Source: Isoetes taiwanensis
Lineage: Eukaryota; Streptophyta; Lycopodiopsida; Isoetales; Isoetaceae
Assembly (NCBI GenBank): GCA_021234155.1
Contig: JAJEKV010000388.1
Span: 179,800-243,799, forward strand
Length of the DNA stretch: 64,000 nucleotides
Direction: 5' to 3'
Below the pieces are notes generated by a model. The model was given only the letters and a program-made list of their open reading frames with translations, searched no databases and was not told the origin of the DNA. Position 1 is the stretch's first letter; each line of letters begins with the position of its first letter. Positions 12,901-23,809 of the stretch are shown here, piece by piece. The translations under genes were made by a program, and so were the position numbers.

Positions 12901-13198
12901 ACGCATTTTATATGATTATACGGTTGTTTGTCATGGTGATTGTTGCCGCGTTTTTCCCTCGAAAACCCTTGGCGGGGTTTTTAATCCGGCAAAGAATCTA
13001 AACTGCTGCGTTTTTGTATTGGGTCCCATAGACCGATTGGTCTCCGTGGACGATAAAAGTACCGTCCTTCCTTCCTTCCTATATGACGTTCAGTAAAAAT
13101 TAGCATGATCTTGATAGAGTTTCTACATGAAGGTTACGATAGAATCATCAAGAGATCATATAATACTCCGTAAAGGTTCTCATTCTCATATTGTATGT

Positions 13199-13545
13199 GC
13201 CATGCACAAAGATAGAGCTACCAAAATAATTGCTAGCCATGAATAATCACAATGCATTGAATGTGTATCTTGATTAAATTATTGGCTATCATAGAATAGA
13301 AACTAGCTTTCAATACTAACCTACATGTGGAGTCACGCCAAAATAAGCACATCATCCTCTTGAATGAACAACCACGATAAACAAAGTCCCTAATGTTAGA
13401 GGCAACAAAATCAATACCAAGTATTCTTCTCTTCAACCCCATATGTGGCTGCTTTTAACTCATCGCATCCCATTTAAAAAAAGTGGATTCAGCCACTATA
13501 ACAATTCAAGCCAGAATCTATGGAAGATCTAATAGTTGCTTAGTC
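13199..13545. repeat. Duplicated segment, copy 1 of 2
   Basis: GCCATGCACAAAGA at 13199 and the following 345 bp match 14580-14935 with moderate divergence. Shared anchors include AATCACAATGCATTGAAT, TAACCTACATGTG and AGGCAACAAAATCAAT. Both are in direct orientation, 1381 bp apart. No ends, tails or coding frame identify the unit. Confidence 0.75.
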
Positions 13546-14579
13546 AACGCTTCTTGGATACAATCCATAAAGGCCTAAAAAGGGAAAATAGCCGGGGTAA
13601 GGTGTAGGGCCTATGTAGGCCTTGTATGAAGCTAAATATAACTATCTTGAGAATTTTGTAGCCCGGAGGATTTGCCTATATACTGGTATGGATATGCCAT
13701 ATGCATTTCTTGGCTTTTAGATTATGCACAAAGATTATATCAGATTCTCAAGAATTTGTCACTAGATTCCATATAAATTTGTAGATTACTTGAAAATCCA
13801 TTAGCATTTCATATAAGTGAACCTCAGATTATTTGAAAATCCATCAGCATTTCATATAAGTGAGCGTGACTTTGATTTGTACTATGCCCTCAAAGCGCAT
13901 TGCTCAAAGGTGCTTTGTTAGTCTCATTGCGGATGGAAAGGATAAATGCTTATACACACCTAAATTTTATGGATCATGTTATGTTTTATTGTTGGGGTAA
14001 TATGATATTTAAATGTGGGTGTCGATAATCAAACAAAAGTGGTTGTATTTCATGCGGACCTAATGTCGTGTGGTTCACAACATTGTCGAGGATATTTCTT
14101 TGCGGTGTGGTTAATTCATTAAGAAAATTGATGCTTCAAGATGCAGTTATAGAAAAAAACTAAATTGATGCTTCCATATGCAACTCTGGGAAAGCCTAAG
14201 CTAATATATATTACGTGGTCCCAATCTATGATTAATAGTTTTCTGCTACAAACTATGCATATTTGATATATCATAGATGTATATTCTTGTTGCTACCAGG
14301 AATTGCACAACAATAAAAAGATCAATATTCGTGATTGTGTAGGACAACCTATGTATGTTTTATGCATGGTTAATATTCTTGTGCCTCCACGAATTGCACT
14401 ACAATAAAAAGATCTACTATATTAATGATTGCTTCAGACTATATGAATTGCACATTGTTCACAGATTCCTTTGGCCCATTGTTTTTGTACATCCTTCACC
14501 GTATCGCCCATTGCGTGAGTTGATGCTAGAGTGTACATGTAGTGCATGCCTTTAGATGTTAAAACGACCTACTATGTTT

Positions 14580-14935
14580 GCCATGCACAAAGAAATAGAG
14601 CCAGCAAAATAATTACTGGCCATGAATAATCACGATGCATTGAATATGTATCTTGACTAAATTACTGGCTACCATAGTATAGAAACTCGCTTTCAGTACT
14701 AACCTACATGTGAAGCCAAGCCAAAATAAGCACATCATCCTACTGATAAACAACATGATAAACAAAGTCCCTTATGTCAGAGGCAACAAAATCAATTCTA
14801 AGTATTCTTCTCTTAATTGCATCAAACCTTGTCAATCCCATATGTGGTCGCTTCTAGCTCATTGCATCCTATATAGAGAAAGTGGATCCAGTCATTGTTA
14901 CGATCTGAGCTAGAGTCTATAAAAGATGTAGCAGC
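14580..14935. repeat. Duplicated segment, copy 2 of 2
   Basis: Direct-orientation partner of the copy at 13199-13545. It carries a short insertion relative to copy 1 at about 14818-14835 and scattered substitutions, which suggests an old duplication. Confidence 0.75.
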
Positions 14936-17339
14936 CACTTGGGCAAAACAAGCAAAGTTCAGGCCCACAAAGAAGAAGCAACGGAGCTGGAGGAATAAGT
15001 GGCTATGGTCACATACAAAACCGGTAGTTCTAGAGATGAATCAAGTTATTCAAAATACAAAACATGTGATTGGCCTACAGGAATGAGATTACCACTACAC
15101 TTTCTGTGTGAAATATGTCTTTTAATGTCGCATTTGATGCAAATATAATAAGTTAAAAAAGGATTTACGCTTGCACATCTAAGAGTAAGGTTTAAAAAGT
15201 TCCAAGGTTACACAATGCGGCCATTTCATTGATGCGCAACCCATACATGAAAGAAATCTCTTGCAAGGCTTTCGGGAATAACATGGGAACATTATTTGGC
15301 ACTCATTTGCCCTTGGTATAATCTGTCTGCGAGAAAAAAAGAATACAAAGGGCCCTATCTTGAAGGCTGCCTCAAATCCCATTTTCCACATGCAGTTTAA
15401 CATATAGCACTTCAAACCTTCTCTACTACCCTTTCTAGCATTCATACGAGTATAGTGAGAACAATGGTAGATGTTTAAGGCTTCCACGATATAAACTTGT
15501 GTTACATATGAATCATACTTGCACTTCTACATGCAGCGACCAACATGGTACTACTCTGAGTTCATAGCTGAAGCATAACCTTCATGAAAGAGTATAACAG
15601 GGTTTTCCACTCTTAATGAATAAAGTATTTATCAACATACTTACTTTCTACTATTGTGGAGAAGCACACATAACATCTTTGGCATACGGCATTGATGCAT
15701 GAAGACTAATGCTATCCTGCCATGGCCCCACAAAGAGTCCAATATTTCAAAAGATTGAAGTAGATGGGTCAACATGTTTTAAACTCTATTATTAGTATTC
15801 TCGGACCTTCCGTGAGACAACCGATTAAGCGTCACGTCTGAGAAAAAGGTGCACAAAATTACTTTTAGATGGTAAAATAAATAAGGAATACCAACCGATC
15901 CATCAATATGAGGGAGTCTTTAGAGAGAATCTCCGAATTCACGGAAGCTAAATATGTCTTCAAGTCTAGGACCCAATAAATCAAGTATCGAACATTGTAG
16001 TCTTCACGGAATAGAGAAGAAGCGCATACAAATGCATAATCTTTAAGCTCCTCGTTAAATATTTCTTTGAGACATGAAAAGGAAAACGATCACGCCTCAT
16101 GCTTTCAATATGAGATACGTGTGACGGACAATCTCTTGGCACAAAATCTTCCATGCATGCCTTAGGAAGATAAAAATTGGTTGCTTATATTGATTGCCAT
16201 GGACATGGAAGTTGGAGAGCTTTGCGAAAAATGCGGGTAATTTTTTAGGCTAAGAACTTCAACTCAATCGTAAAATTATTGCGGATTTGGGCGGTATTGC
16301 TTATTATATTCTTTAGTTTTTTTTTCCCCTTGGGTCTTTTAAGATGTGGAAAAAGCTGTAGACTCCGTTGGACAAATTATCTCAGACCTTATATAAAGCG
16401 GGAAGATTTTCTATGGAAGAAGAGCAAATGATAATCCAGCTCCATGCAATAGGGCAATAAGTAAGGATCAATCAAATTATCTTTAAGTACTTCCTCAAGG
16501 AATTGGCTATGGCGGTCTAAAAAAATAGTGGGTGGTTTTGTTTTTGTTCGGATGGTCCGCCATAGGCTGCGCATTTGCTAGGCGGACTGATGCGAGACAA
16601 AAATCACTGGGTTACCCATCTGAAGAAAGATTAGTGCAAATGGGGGGCCCGAATGCCTACAAGCTCAAATCGGACCTCTTTTGGAAGGCGCGAGGCCGAT
16701 CGTGAGAAAAAACTTAAGATTAAAAAATACTTACGAAGTTAGCAAAAGGATCTGAAATTCATAAAATCAAGAACACTTACCGGGAAGATCAGCTTTGAAA
16801 ACATGAGCATCGGAAGTTTCAACCCAATCAACTTCGGTATTTGCCCACGGCACTAGCATCGCGAGCAAATTGTGCGGAAGGGGCATGCTCAAAAGCAGAG
16901 AATGGATCAAGCAGAGGGTAGCAACCATAGCTAATGGATTACGCAAATACCAGGCCAAGGACTCTGCCGCCTAACAATACCTACAAAAATCCTTGAAAGT
17001 AAGTTTAGAAGCGAGGAAAAATGATTTTGAAGTGCAAAACCACGATCTTGCCCTAAATCAAAATTTCTCTGTTTGTTTTGAGGTAAGCGGGCAAGGGCGG
17101 ATCTCTCATGTCTCGGGCTCCTATTGTTGATAAGATTCGTGCTAAACTCCATTCTTACGGGAATAGTCTTTCTTTATCAAGCGAGATTAAGTCGTATTTA
17201 ATTAAAGTGGGACAAATCTTGAATTTTGGGACTCGGTTGAAAATGGGACTCATATTGACATCAAAATTTCACATCATATAACAAGGGACCGGTTCATAAT
17301 ATTTTCTTCTGATTTCCAAATAAATAGTTGAGAAAGTTG

Positions 17340-17745
17340 GCGAGGTGAGATCGAAAGGGGAGGGAAGGGGAAGGCGGGAGAGAAAGGGGGGAGAAGAGGG
17401 CTATGGAGAAAGAGGGGCAAAGGGAGAGAAAGAGGCAAGGGGAAGGGGGCAAGGGGCAAGGGGCCATGATAAATATCGGACGCCGACATGTTATACCACA
17501 GGTATATAGTGGGTATATCAAGTGTGTTTGACATGTTATAGCCACGCCCAAAAAAAAAATTACCGTTTGTGGACTTAGCCGGATTTTTGCCATTTAAAAT
17601 GGGGCTATAACATGTCAGCGTCCGACATTTACGCAATGGGGGCAAGGGGCAAGGGAGGGAAGGGGGCAAGGGGCAAGGGCAAGGGGAAGGGGGCAAGGGG
17701 CAAGGGGCAAGGGAGAAGAAGGGGCAAAGGGGCAAGGCGTATCCA
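17340..17745. repeat. Purine-rich GGGGCAAGG array split by a MITE
   Basis: Two blocks, 17340-17465 and 17638-17745, consist of GGGGCAAGG, GGGGAAGG and related purine runs. The non-purine segment between them is a small inverted-repeat element (listed separately). Long open frames on the minus strand here only reflect the low complexity (Pro/Leu/Ser runs) and are not genes. Confidence 0.8.
17470..17631. mobile_element. MITE-like element, 26-bp terminal inverted repeats
   Basis: The left end 17470-17495 (starting TAAATATCGGACG) and the right end 17606-17631 are inverted repeats matching at 24 of 26 positions. The element is 162 bp and non-coding. It sits inside a simple purine array, so its borders are clear. 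An exact target duplication is hard to see in the repetitive target. The superfamily is not identified. Confidence 0.65.
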
Positions 17746-17779
17746 TTGAGATTAAAATACATATTATCAAAATATAAGT

Positions 17780-20040
17780 AATAATTAATTTAATTAATTA
17801 TACAATAATTTAATTAATTTAATTAAATAAATAACTAATAAAAAAAATATAAATCATTCTCCTCTTCTCGACTAGTGAGTCGAGAATTGGAAAACACTAT
17901 TTTGATGGAAAACACCATTTTGATGGAGCTTCCAATTTTGATGTAGCTTCCAATTTTGATGGAGCATACAGTTGATGCTTATAACGAGGGGAACTTGATA
18001 ATGATGCGTGGATACGAGGTAAAATCACATAACATACTCATTGCTTCCACATTTCCACATCTTGTAGCAAAGTGAAAGGGCATCGCTCCAAATACAAACA
18101 CCACAACTGCCTCCATTCTCGACTACTGACTGAGTCGAGAATGCCTAGATCCCCAATAGAAGGACGAACACCACAGCAACAACTACTGCCCTCAAATTGG
18201 TCTAGAACCTATCTATTTTTTAACCTTTGAAATTTTAGCAGATAAGGGAGAAACCGGAGCACCTTTGAATTTCTGGCAGATAAGAGATAAGGGAAGCGGT
18301 AAAGCGTCTTGCTCCTCGTATTCAGTGAGCTTTGAAGTTTTAGCGGATAAGAGATAAGGGAGCGGTAGGATTCTCAAGAAAGCAGCCATAATCAAGGGCA
18401 TGGAGTAGGTGAAGTGCATGGAGTCTGTTCAAAGGCTCTGTTCAAAATAACGGAGAGGCTCTGTTCGGCAAGGAGCGTGGATGGCATGGCGGTGGGGCAT
18501 AGGCCCAAAATCAAAGAGGCTGGGCTAAACCGAGGCGTTCTTGTGGTGATTCCACCCATCCTCAATAAGATATTTCTTGATCCGCCGCTGCGAAGATCAA
18601 ATCCAGCTCAAAGCAATCCCTGTTTCTTGGCGTGCTCGTTCTTTGCTCTTATTTTGGTAATGCGAAGCGGGCATGCGTTGCATTGATGATTAGGCCGATA
18701 TTTCTTGATTCTTGATATTTTGGTATGCCGCAGCCAGGGCTTCTATCACAATAGCTTACGTAATTCGGAAGATTGAAATGGCTTTGGTAAAGCCGAAATC
18801 GTTCTTCTCGCGCACGTTAGCCAATAGAGATTTTATTACCTTTACTTGTCCATTGCTGCGGCATAGTGCAAAAGCGTCCTCCATAGCCTCCTCCGCTTGA
18901 TCCTCCATAGCCAAGACCTCGCCATAGCCCACGCCTCCCTCGTATCCTTTCCTCCTCCATAGCCCGGCCCTCGCCATAGCCATGCTCGTATCCCCTTTTC
19001 ATTGCTTTGTCCTTGTCGTGGAAGAAATCGCCGGATCGAACGGATCCCCATGAACTTGGATCCCCATGAACTTGAGCAGAGAGAATGGTCGATTAAGAAA
19101 GGAATGCTCGATTGCCTTCCCTCGCCCATTTGATCCGAAGCTCGGCTATGCGGCGGCGATCCGCGCCCGGACACCCTTGAAATCCGTCGCTTAAATCTCG
19201 TTGGCGTGTTTTGAGGATCAAGGAATCTGCTGCTGCGCAGAAATGAGGCATGATTGACTATATGCCGGTGGGAGCTATGGCGTTGGGGAGCTTCTTCCAA
19301 GTGGTACAAAAGGAACTTCTGTCTCAAAGGTATGTACCAAAGTTTAAAATTCAACCATGGGCGGGGAAAAAAAGGGTATTAGAAAAAAAGGGGTAAAATA
19401 ATACGTTGAAAAAGAAAGTGTAAAATAAATGATTTTAAAATTCAAGCATGGGCGGGAAAAAAAGGCGTGGTATTAGAAAAAAAGGGTAAAATAATACGTT
19501 GAAAAAGAAAGTGTAAAATAAATGCTAATAATATAGGATTATATTTTGACGTGTCCCCAATTTCCTCTTTTCATGTGTGTGCTACTATGTTCACACGTTA
19601 AACATTATGTTGCCATGATGCACGTTTTCTAGGCATATATTCTTATTCTAAGGTAAAAATTTGACTTTGATAAGATCATGATATAATTTACACCTTGTGT
19701 AACCCATTTTGAAGGTTCAAGACACAAAATGGGGACAAGTACATATTAATATATAGGTCTAATGCTTATTAATAGATTTAATGCATAGTATGTTATAATG
19801 TGCATTATAGGTGCATATGTTGCTATTTACATGTGCATTAGGCATTACTCTTTACATAGCTAAATATGAGCCCAATGGTCCCCTCTTCATATAGCTATAT
19901 GGTATGGTCCATTAGAAAGGGGGAGGGTCCATTGGATATGTGTCCATTAGATAGTACATGGGGAGGGTCTATTTTTTATGGAAAATACGTAGGAAATTTA
20001 TGGGGAGGGTATTTTTTCATAGAAAATACATAGGATGTTT
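17780..20040. other. Intergenic DNA with short repeats, no gene seen
   Basis: The palindrome TTCTCGACTAGTGAGTCGAGAA lies at 17865-17886 and a related inverted motif at 18117-18140. A 22-bp motif with CCAATTTTGATG repeats at 17890-17965. AGATAAGGGA-type repeats occur at 18238-18372 and CCATAGCC repeats at 18888-18980. GGTAAAATAATACGTTGAAA occurs twice near 19390-19510. None of this forms a gene I recognise. Confidence 0.45.
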
Positions 20041-20094
20041 GAAGGTTATTCATTTTCGACCTTCTCGGACTCTGAGCTTTGAAATTGCCCTTTT

Positions 20095-20600
20095 TTTACT
20101 CTGAGTTGCCTTTTTCGACTTGCGAGTCGAGAAAGGCCCTCAAACTTGCATTTTTAAGCTTTGTTTGCCTTTTCGAATCGAGTCGAGGCGTTCAAATTCA
20201 AACTTGGCTCGAGTTTAGGGTTGAAGGCCTTTCTCGACTTCGCGAAGTCGAAAGGCGGCTCAAAAAAGCGAAGCGGGTTTTATGGGTCGAGGAAGGCCTT
20301 TCGTGACCCATAAAACACGCTTTTGCGACCCTTTCGATTTCGCGAGTCGAAAGGCCTTCTCGACCCATAAAACTAACGTATTCGCTTTTTGCCTTTTCGA
20401 CTTCAGTCGAAAGGCCTTCCTCGACCCTAAAACTTGCATTTTTTCGCTTTGAGCTGCCTTTTCGACTCATGAGTCGAAAGGCCTTCGACCCCTAAAACTT
20501 GCATTTTTTTTCTTTGAGAGCTTTCTCGATTTCGCGAGTCGAAAGGCTTCTTCACCACTAAAACCTGCGTTTTTCCCTTTGAGCTGCCTTTCTCATGCCT
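20095..20600. repeat. Tandem satellite of palindromic units, 64-65 bp period
   Basis: Units contain an inverted repeat of the form TTTCGACTCGCGAGTCGAAAG, followed by GGCCTTCTCGACCC, TAAAACTTGCATTTTT and TTTGAGCTGCC. Palindrome starts at about 20328, 20392, 20457 and 20521 give a regular 64-65 bp period. Earlier units (20111, 20168, 20229) are more diverged. Each unit could form a cruciform or an RNA hairpin. It is not a CRISPR array because the whole unit repeats and there are no unique spacers. Confidence 0.8.
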
Positions 20601-20619
20601 GTATTTTTCAAAAATGGCC

Positions 20620-21330
20620 CTAAGAACTATGTTTTATTTTATTTTTATTGCATGTAGCATCACTCGACTAATTTGATTTTGTCTCTTGCAGTCCTTATCT
20701 CGACCAAATAGTACATGCTTGGGAGCAATGAAAAGATCATTTCATTAAAGAAAGGTGCCGAGAAGAGGGTGGTGACATCAGTTGGACATACAAGCACGTG
20801 GCCCATAAAGGAACTCCTCATACAAATTTCTATCGTCTGTAAGCACGCGCCCTTTGCACTAGGTGGTTCATGTGTGAAGAGGGTGTAATGATTGTGCCCA
20901 TCGACCACTATGGTCTCTTCACCTTTGTAATATATATTGTAATGAGCCCATTTATAAATATAAGGTATCTCAAAACTAGTATTTTTGGGTGATTAAGTAA
21001 ACGATTTGCATAATTTTTGTTGGAATTTGTGATCTATTGTCTACCCACCTAAGAAAATAGAGCCAAAATGTTCAACTAAGAATCTTTTTCAATTAGAACT
21101 TGATAGGTCTAATGCATGTTTGCATTGCATTGTTCTTGTTCTCGACACGCTATCCTAGAAAACTGGAAGAAAAGCTTGGATGCACACTAATAGACAAAAA
21201 TTCCAATTATGGCCAGTTTTTGGGTCGGGGTGCTTCTTTTTGTGTAAATTAACAGGGTTCCGAAAAAAAATGGGAATGGAATGAGTCCCACTTTAATTAA
21301 ATACGACTTGATTGTTATTGTTAATAATGT
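20620..21330. other. Intergenic DNA, no gene seen
   Basis: No repeat, motif or substantial open frame is evident between the palindromic satellite and the truncated LINE that follows. Confidence 0.35.
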
Positions 21331-21394
21331 TTTTGCTAGCTCTGGTATTTACTTTTCCTCTGCCTTGGTGGCCCAGCTAAGGTTTATAAGCAAA

Positions 21395-22636
21395 TTAAAA
21401 AAAATTATCAAAGATTTTATCTAGAATGGAAATCATATGGTAAATTGGGACTCCATTGTGAGAAAGAAGAAAGTAGGCGACCTCAATTGCAAAGATCTTC
21501 ATAAACAAGCTCAAGCTCTTGCCGGTAAATTCATATGGAAAGCTCTCAATGGTTCATTAAGTGTTGCCTCTCTATTTATTAATTATTGGATAAATGCAAG
21601 CAAACCTCAAGGCCATCCTTTCATTCCTCATATGCTTCCAAACTCAGCTTTCTGTGATCTGAAGCCTTCTGTAAATATGTCTCCTCTGAGGAATTTTATT
21701 AAAGCCTGAAATAATATTTTTTCTGCTTTCTCTTATCCAAATATGTCTGACATTCACTTCAACATGCCATTCTGGGCCCCAATCTTCAAGGATGATACAA
21801 ATTGTGTGCTTGCCATCAAACACCCTCAAATATACGAAAAATGGAGATCCCATGATCTGAATTTGATTGGAGATCTTTGGACTATGGACAGATGGATTAC
21901 CTAGTCTGCCTTAAAAAAGAAAATTAAAGGTACTGGTTCTGACAAGAAGATTTTCTATTTTATAAAGCAGGTGGTTGGTAATTTGAGGTCAACTCCATCT
22001 ACTAATAATGATTTTCATTGGCAGCTGAACAGAAAATCTCTGTATAAGATTAGCACTATATATGATTTTCTTAATCATAAGATGAATCTAGGGAAAGTCT
22101 CTTCTAGCTGGAATCTTAGTCCAGATATTTCAAAGTCTCTTATTCATAATGTGTGGAACTCGTATTTCTCTAAAAAGATCTCTTTCTTCATTTGGCTTAT
22201 AGCTAATAAAAGTGTTCCTTGTCTTCTCAATTTCTCCAATAGAGATCCAAATATTTCACCTCTTTGTCCTCTTCTCTGTAATGAGGTTGAGAGCATGGAG
22301 CATATCTTTTTCTGCTCGAAGCTTATGCCTTTTTGGAGGTGGTTTGAATTTTACTTTGGCTCCAAAGATAGATCCTCTATAATTAACTTCTTGAATAACA
22401 CTTTTACCAACACTATTGCCTTCCATGCTCTTTGGAATATCTGGAAATCGAGGAATAGATGTCTATATGGTCATACGAGATTCTCTGTTACTTGGATTAA
22501 AATTCATTTCATATATGATTTTGACTTGGCTGCTACTGCCCATAGAAATATTGTTGCTGACAATTATGACAGGTATTGGGATCGACATGGTTCATATGAG
22601 GGGTACTTTAATTTATATAAATTAAACTTATCGTAG
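21395..22636 (+). pseudogene. LINE ORF2 C-terminus with reverse transcriptase zinc-binding domain
   Basis: The first segment (21437-21709) carries NWDSIVRKKKVGDLN, typical of the region just after the RT domain of plant LINEs. A stop interrupts it. The second open segment (21971-22636, 221 codons) has the zf-RVT pattern: aromatic-rich SFFIWLIANKSVPCLLNF, a paired-cysteine stretch SPLCPLLCNEVESMEHIFFC, then W-rich residues. In LINEs this C-terminal domain binds nucleic acid during retrotransposition. The copy lacks endonuclease and the catalytic RT motifs, so it is inactive by truncation. Confidence 0.75.
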
Positions 22637-22792
22637 GATACATGGAGCTGTGTCGAGGTCACCAAGAAAGAAAGTTTGATAGAGGATCAAGTATGTATGA
22701 AGTTAAGCTATATGGAGATATCAGGCCACATGAACATCGAGTCAAATTTCCCCCTCATAATCACTGGATAATAAGGCAGATGATCAGAGACA

Positions 22793-23176
22793 ATGAAGTC
22801 TGCAAGGCAAGAGAAAGGATTTGGGCTGCAACCTTCACTAAAGAAGTTTTTTAGATGGCATACATATATTGGTTTATTCATAATCATCATCAGGAATTCA
22901 CTGAAAGGCAATTTACCAAATACAGGCAGTTATTACACTCACGGGATGTTAGCAGATGCATATGGTACCCTACTCTTACTCATGGTACAGCAAGATTTTT
23001 ACAGGCTGATTAGAGATCATATGTGGATGGCTGATTTCTATATCAAAGGCACTGCTGATAGTCTCACCATTAAATATAACCAGCTGTTTAACTCTGCCAC
23101 AAATTTTGTTGATCCCAAGATTCCTACCATTCCCTCTGCCCAAATTGATACCATAGCCTCCTTCTGGATGCATTAA
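22793..23176 (+). other. Unrecognised open frame in LINE 3' region
   Basis: A 127-codon frame follows the LINE C-terminal domain. It contains a hydrophobic stretch (YIGLFIIII) but no domain I recognise. A second frame over 22640-22855 is also open. Because it lies between the LINE coding end and its tail, it is probably 3' UTR or a further decayed LINE segment. A transduced host fragment is also possible. Confidence 0.2.
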
Positions 23177-23768
23177 GATCTTCTGGTTTTGCAGGTTTAT
23201 TATAGAATCAGCGGATCAGCTTTTGTTAGAATAAGGCATGGACATGATGGTGATCAATCTTTGCATCACATATTATTGGAAGCAGCTCAAGGGTAAAAGC
23301 ATGAAAGGGTGTACGTACATTGTACTGAATTGATGTACAAATATGGATACTTTTCACGTACATTTTGGTTATTTTTATTTGTATAAACATACACTTTTTT
23401 ATTTTATGTACTTTGCATATACATTTAAGATTTTCGGATATTTTTTGGCTATGCATGTACTTTTTGGGTACTTTGGGTGATTTGTGGATTTCATAATACA
23501 ATCCAGCTTTTGAAGACTACCTGAAGACTTTTTCTTAAGGGTTGACAAGGTTAACTAAACTTTATTCTGCTTTTTATCTAAACTTTGACCACCATATTTT
23601 GGATACCTTAAGTTTTAAAAGCTTTTGCTTTATTTTTGACATGCACTCTATTGGCTGCCAAAACCTTTGTATGTTTTTCCTTAATTAATGAGAAAATCAT
23701 CTCATTCCTTCAAAAAAAATAAAAATTAAAAATAAAATAAAAGGCAAAAAAATTTCGGCGTCGGAAAC

Positions 23769-23806
23769 TTTTCGCGTAAGCGAAACAGGTTTCGCTTATG
23801 CGAAAA
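23769..23806. repeat. Long perfect-type hairpin with 2-nt loop
   Basis: Arms 23769-23786 (TTTTCGCGTAAGCGAAAC) and 23789-23806 pair with one mismatch in 18, separated by only two bases. The hairpin lies directly beyond the LINE A-rich tail, in otherwise AT-rich DNA. Its function is unknown. Confidence 0.7.
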
Positions 23807-23809
23807 TTC

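Larger units (their letters stand above)
9837..13110 (+). mobile_element. LINE (non-LTR retrotransposon), 5'-truncated
   Basis: The block carries endonuclease and reverse transcriptase motifs on the plus strand and ends in a CCTT microsatellite (about 13064-13080), a common style of LINE 3' end. TTGATAGAGT lies immediately before it (9827-9836) and again at 13111-13120, fitting a target duplication. The body is GC-rich compared with the AT-rich flanks. Reading frames shift many times, so the copy is dead or poorly sequenced. Confidence 0.75.
13121..17330. other. AT-rich intergenic DNA with duplications, no gene seen
   Basis: Frames are short and none carries a motif I recognise. The notable content is a pair of diverged copies about 1.4 kb apart (listed separately) and a third copy of the GCATTTCATATA repeat near 13798-13860. 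The 15.2-17.2 kb part shows no repeat or coding structure I could define. Confidence 0.4.
21340..23745 (+). mobile_element. 5'-truncated LINE with zf-RVT region and A-rich tail
   Basis: The copy starts within the C-terminal part of a LINE polyprotein, continues through a zinc-binding RT domain, and ends with CTTAATTAATGAGAAAATC followed by an A-rich tail (23708-23750). The same tail motif occurs inverted at 26700-26725 and as a fragment at about 61035-61050. This marks a LINE family with several insertions in the window. The 3' part (22640-23660) is mostly non-coding or unrecognised. Confidence 0.7.

Noticed and set aside
17274-17762. Long minus-strand open frame rich in Pro, Leu and Ser
   Set aside because: It is the shadow of the purine-rich simple repeat on the other strand and is split by the MITE.
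20095-20600. CRISPR-like array
   Set aside because: The entire 64-65 bp unit repeats with no unique spacers, units are diverged, and the context is plant nuclear DNA.
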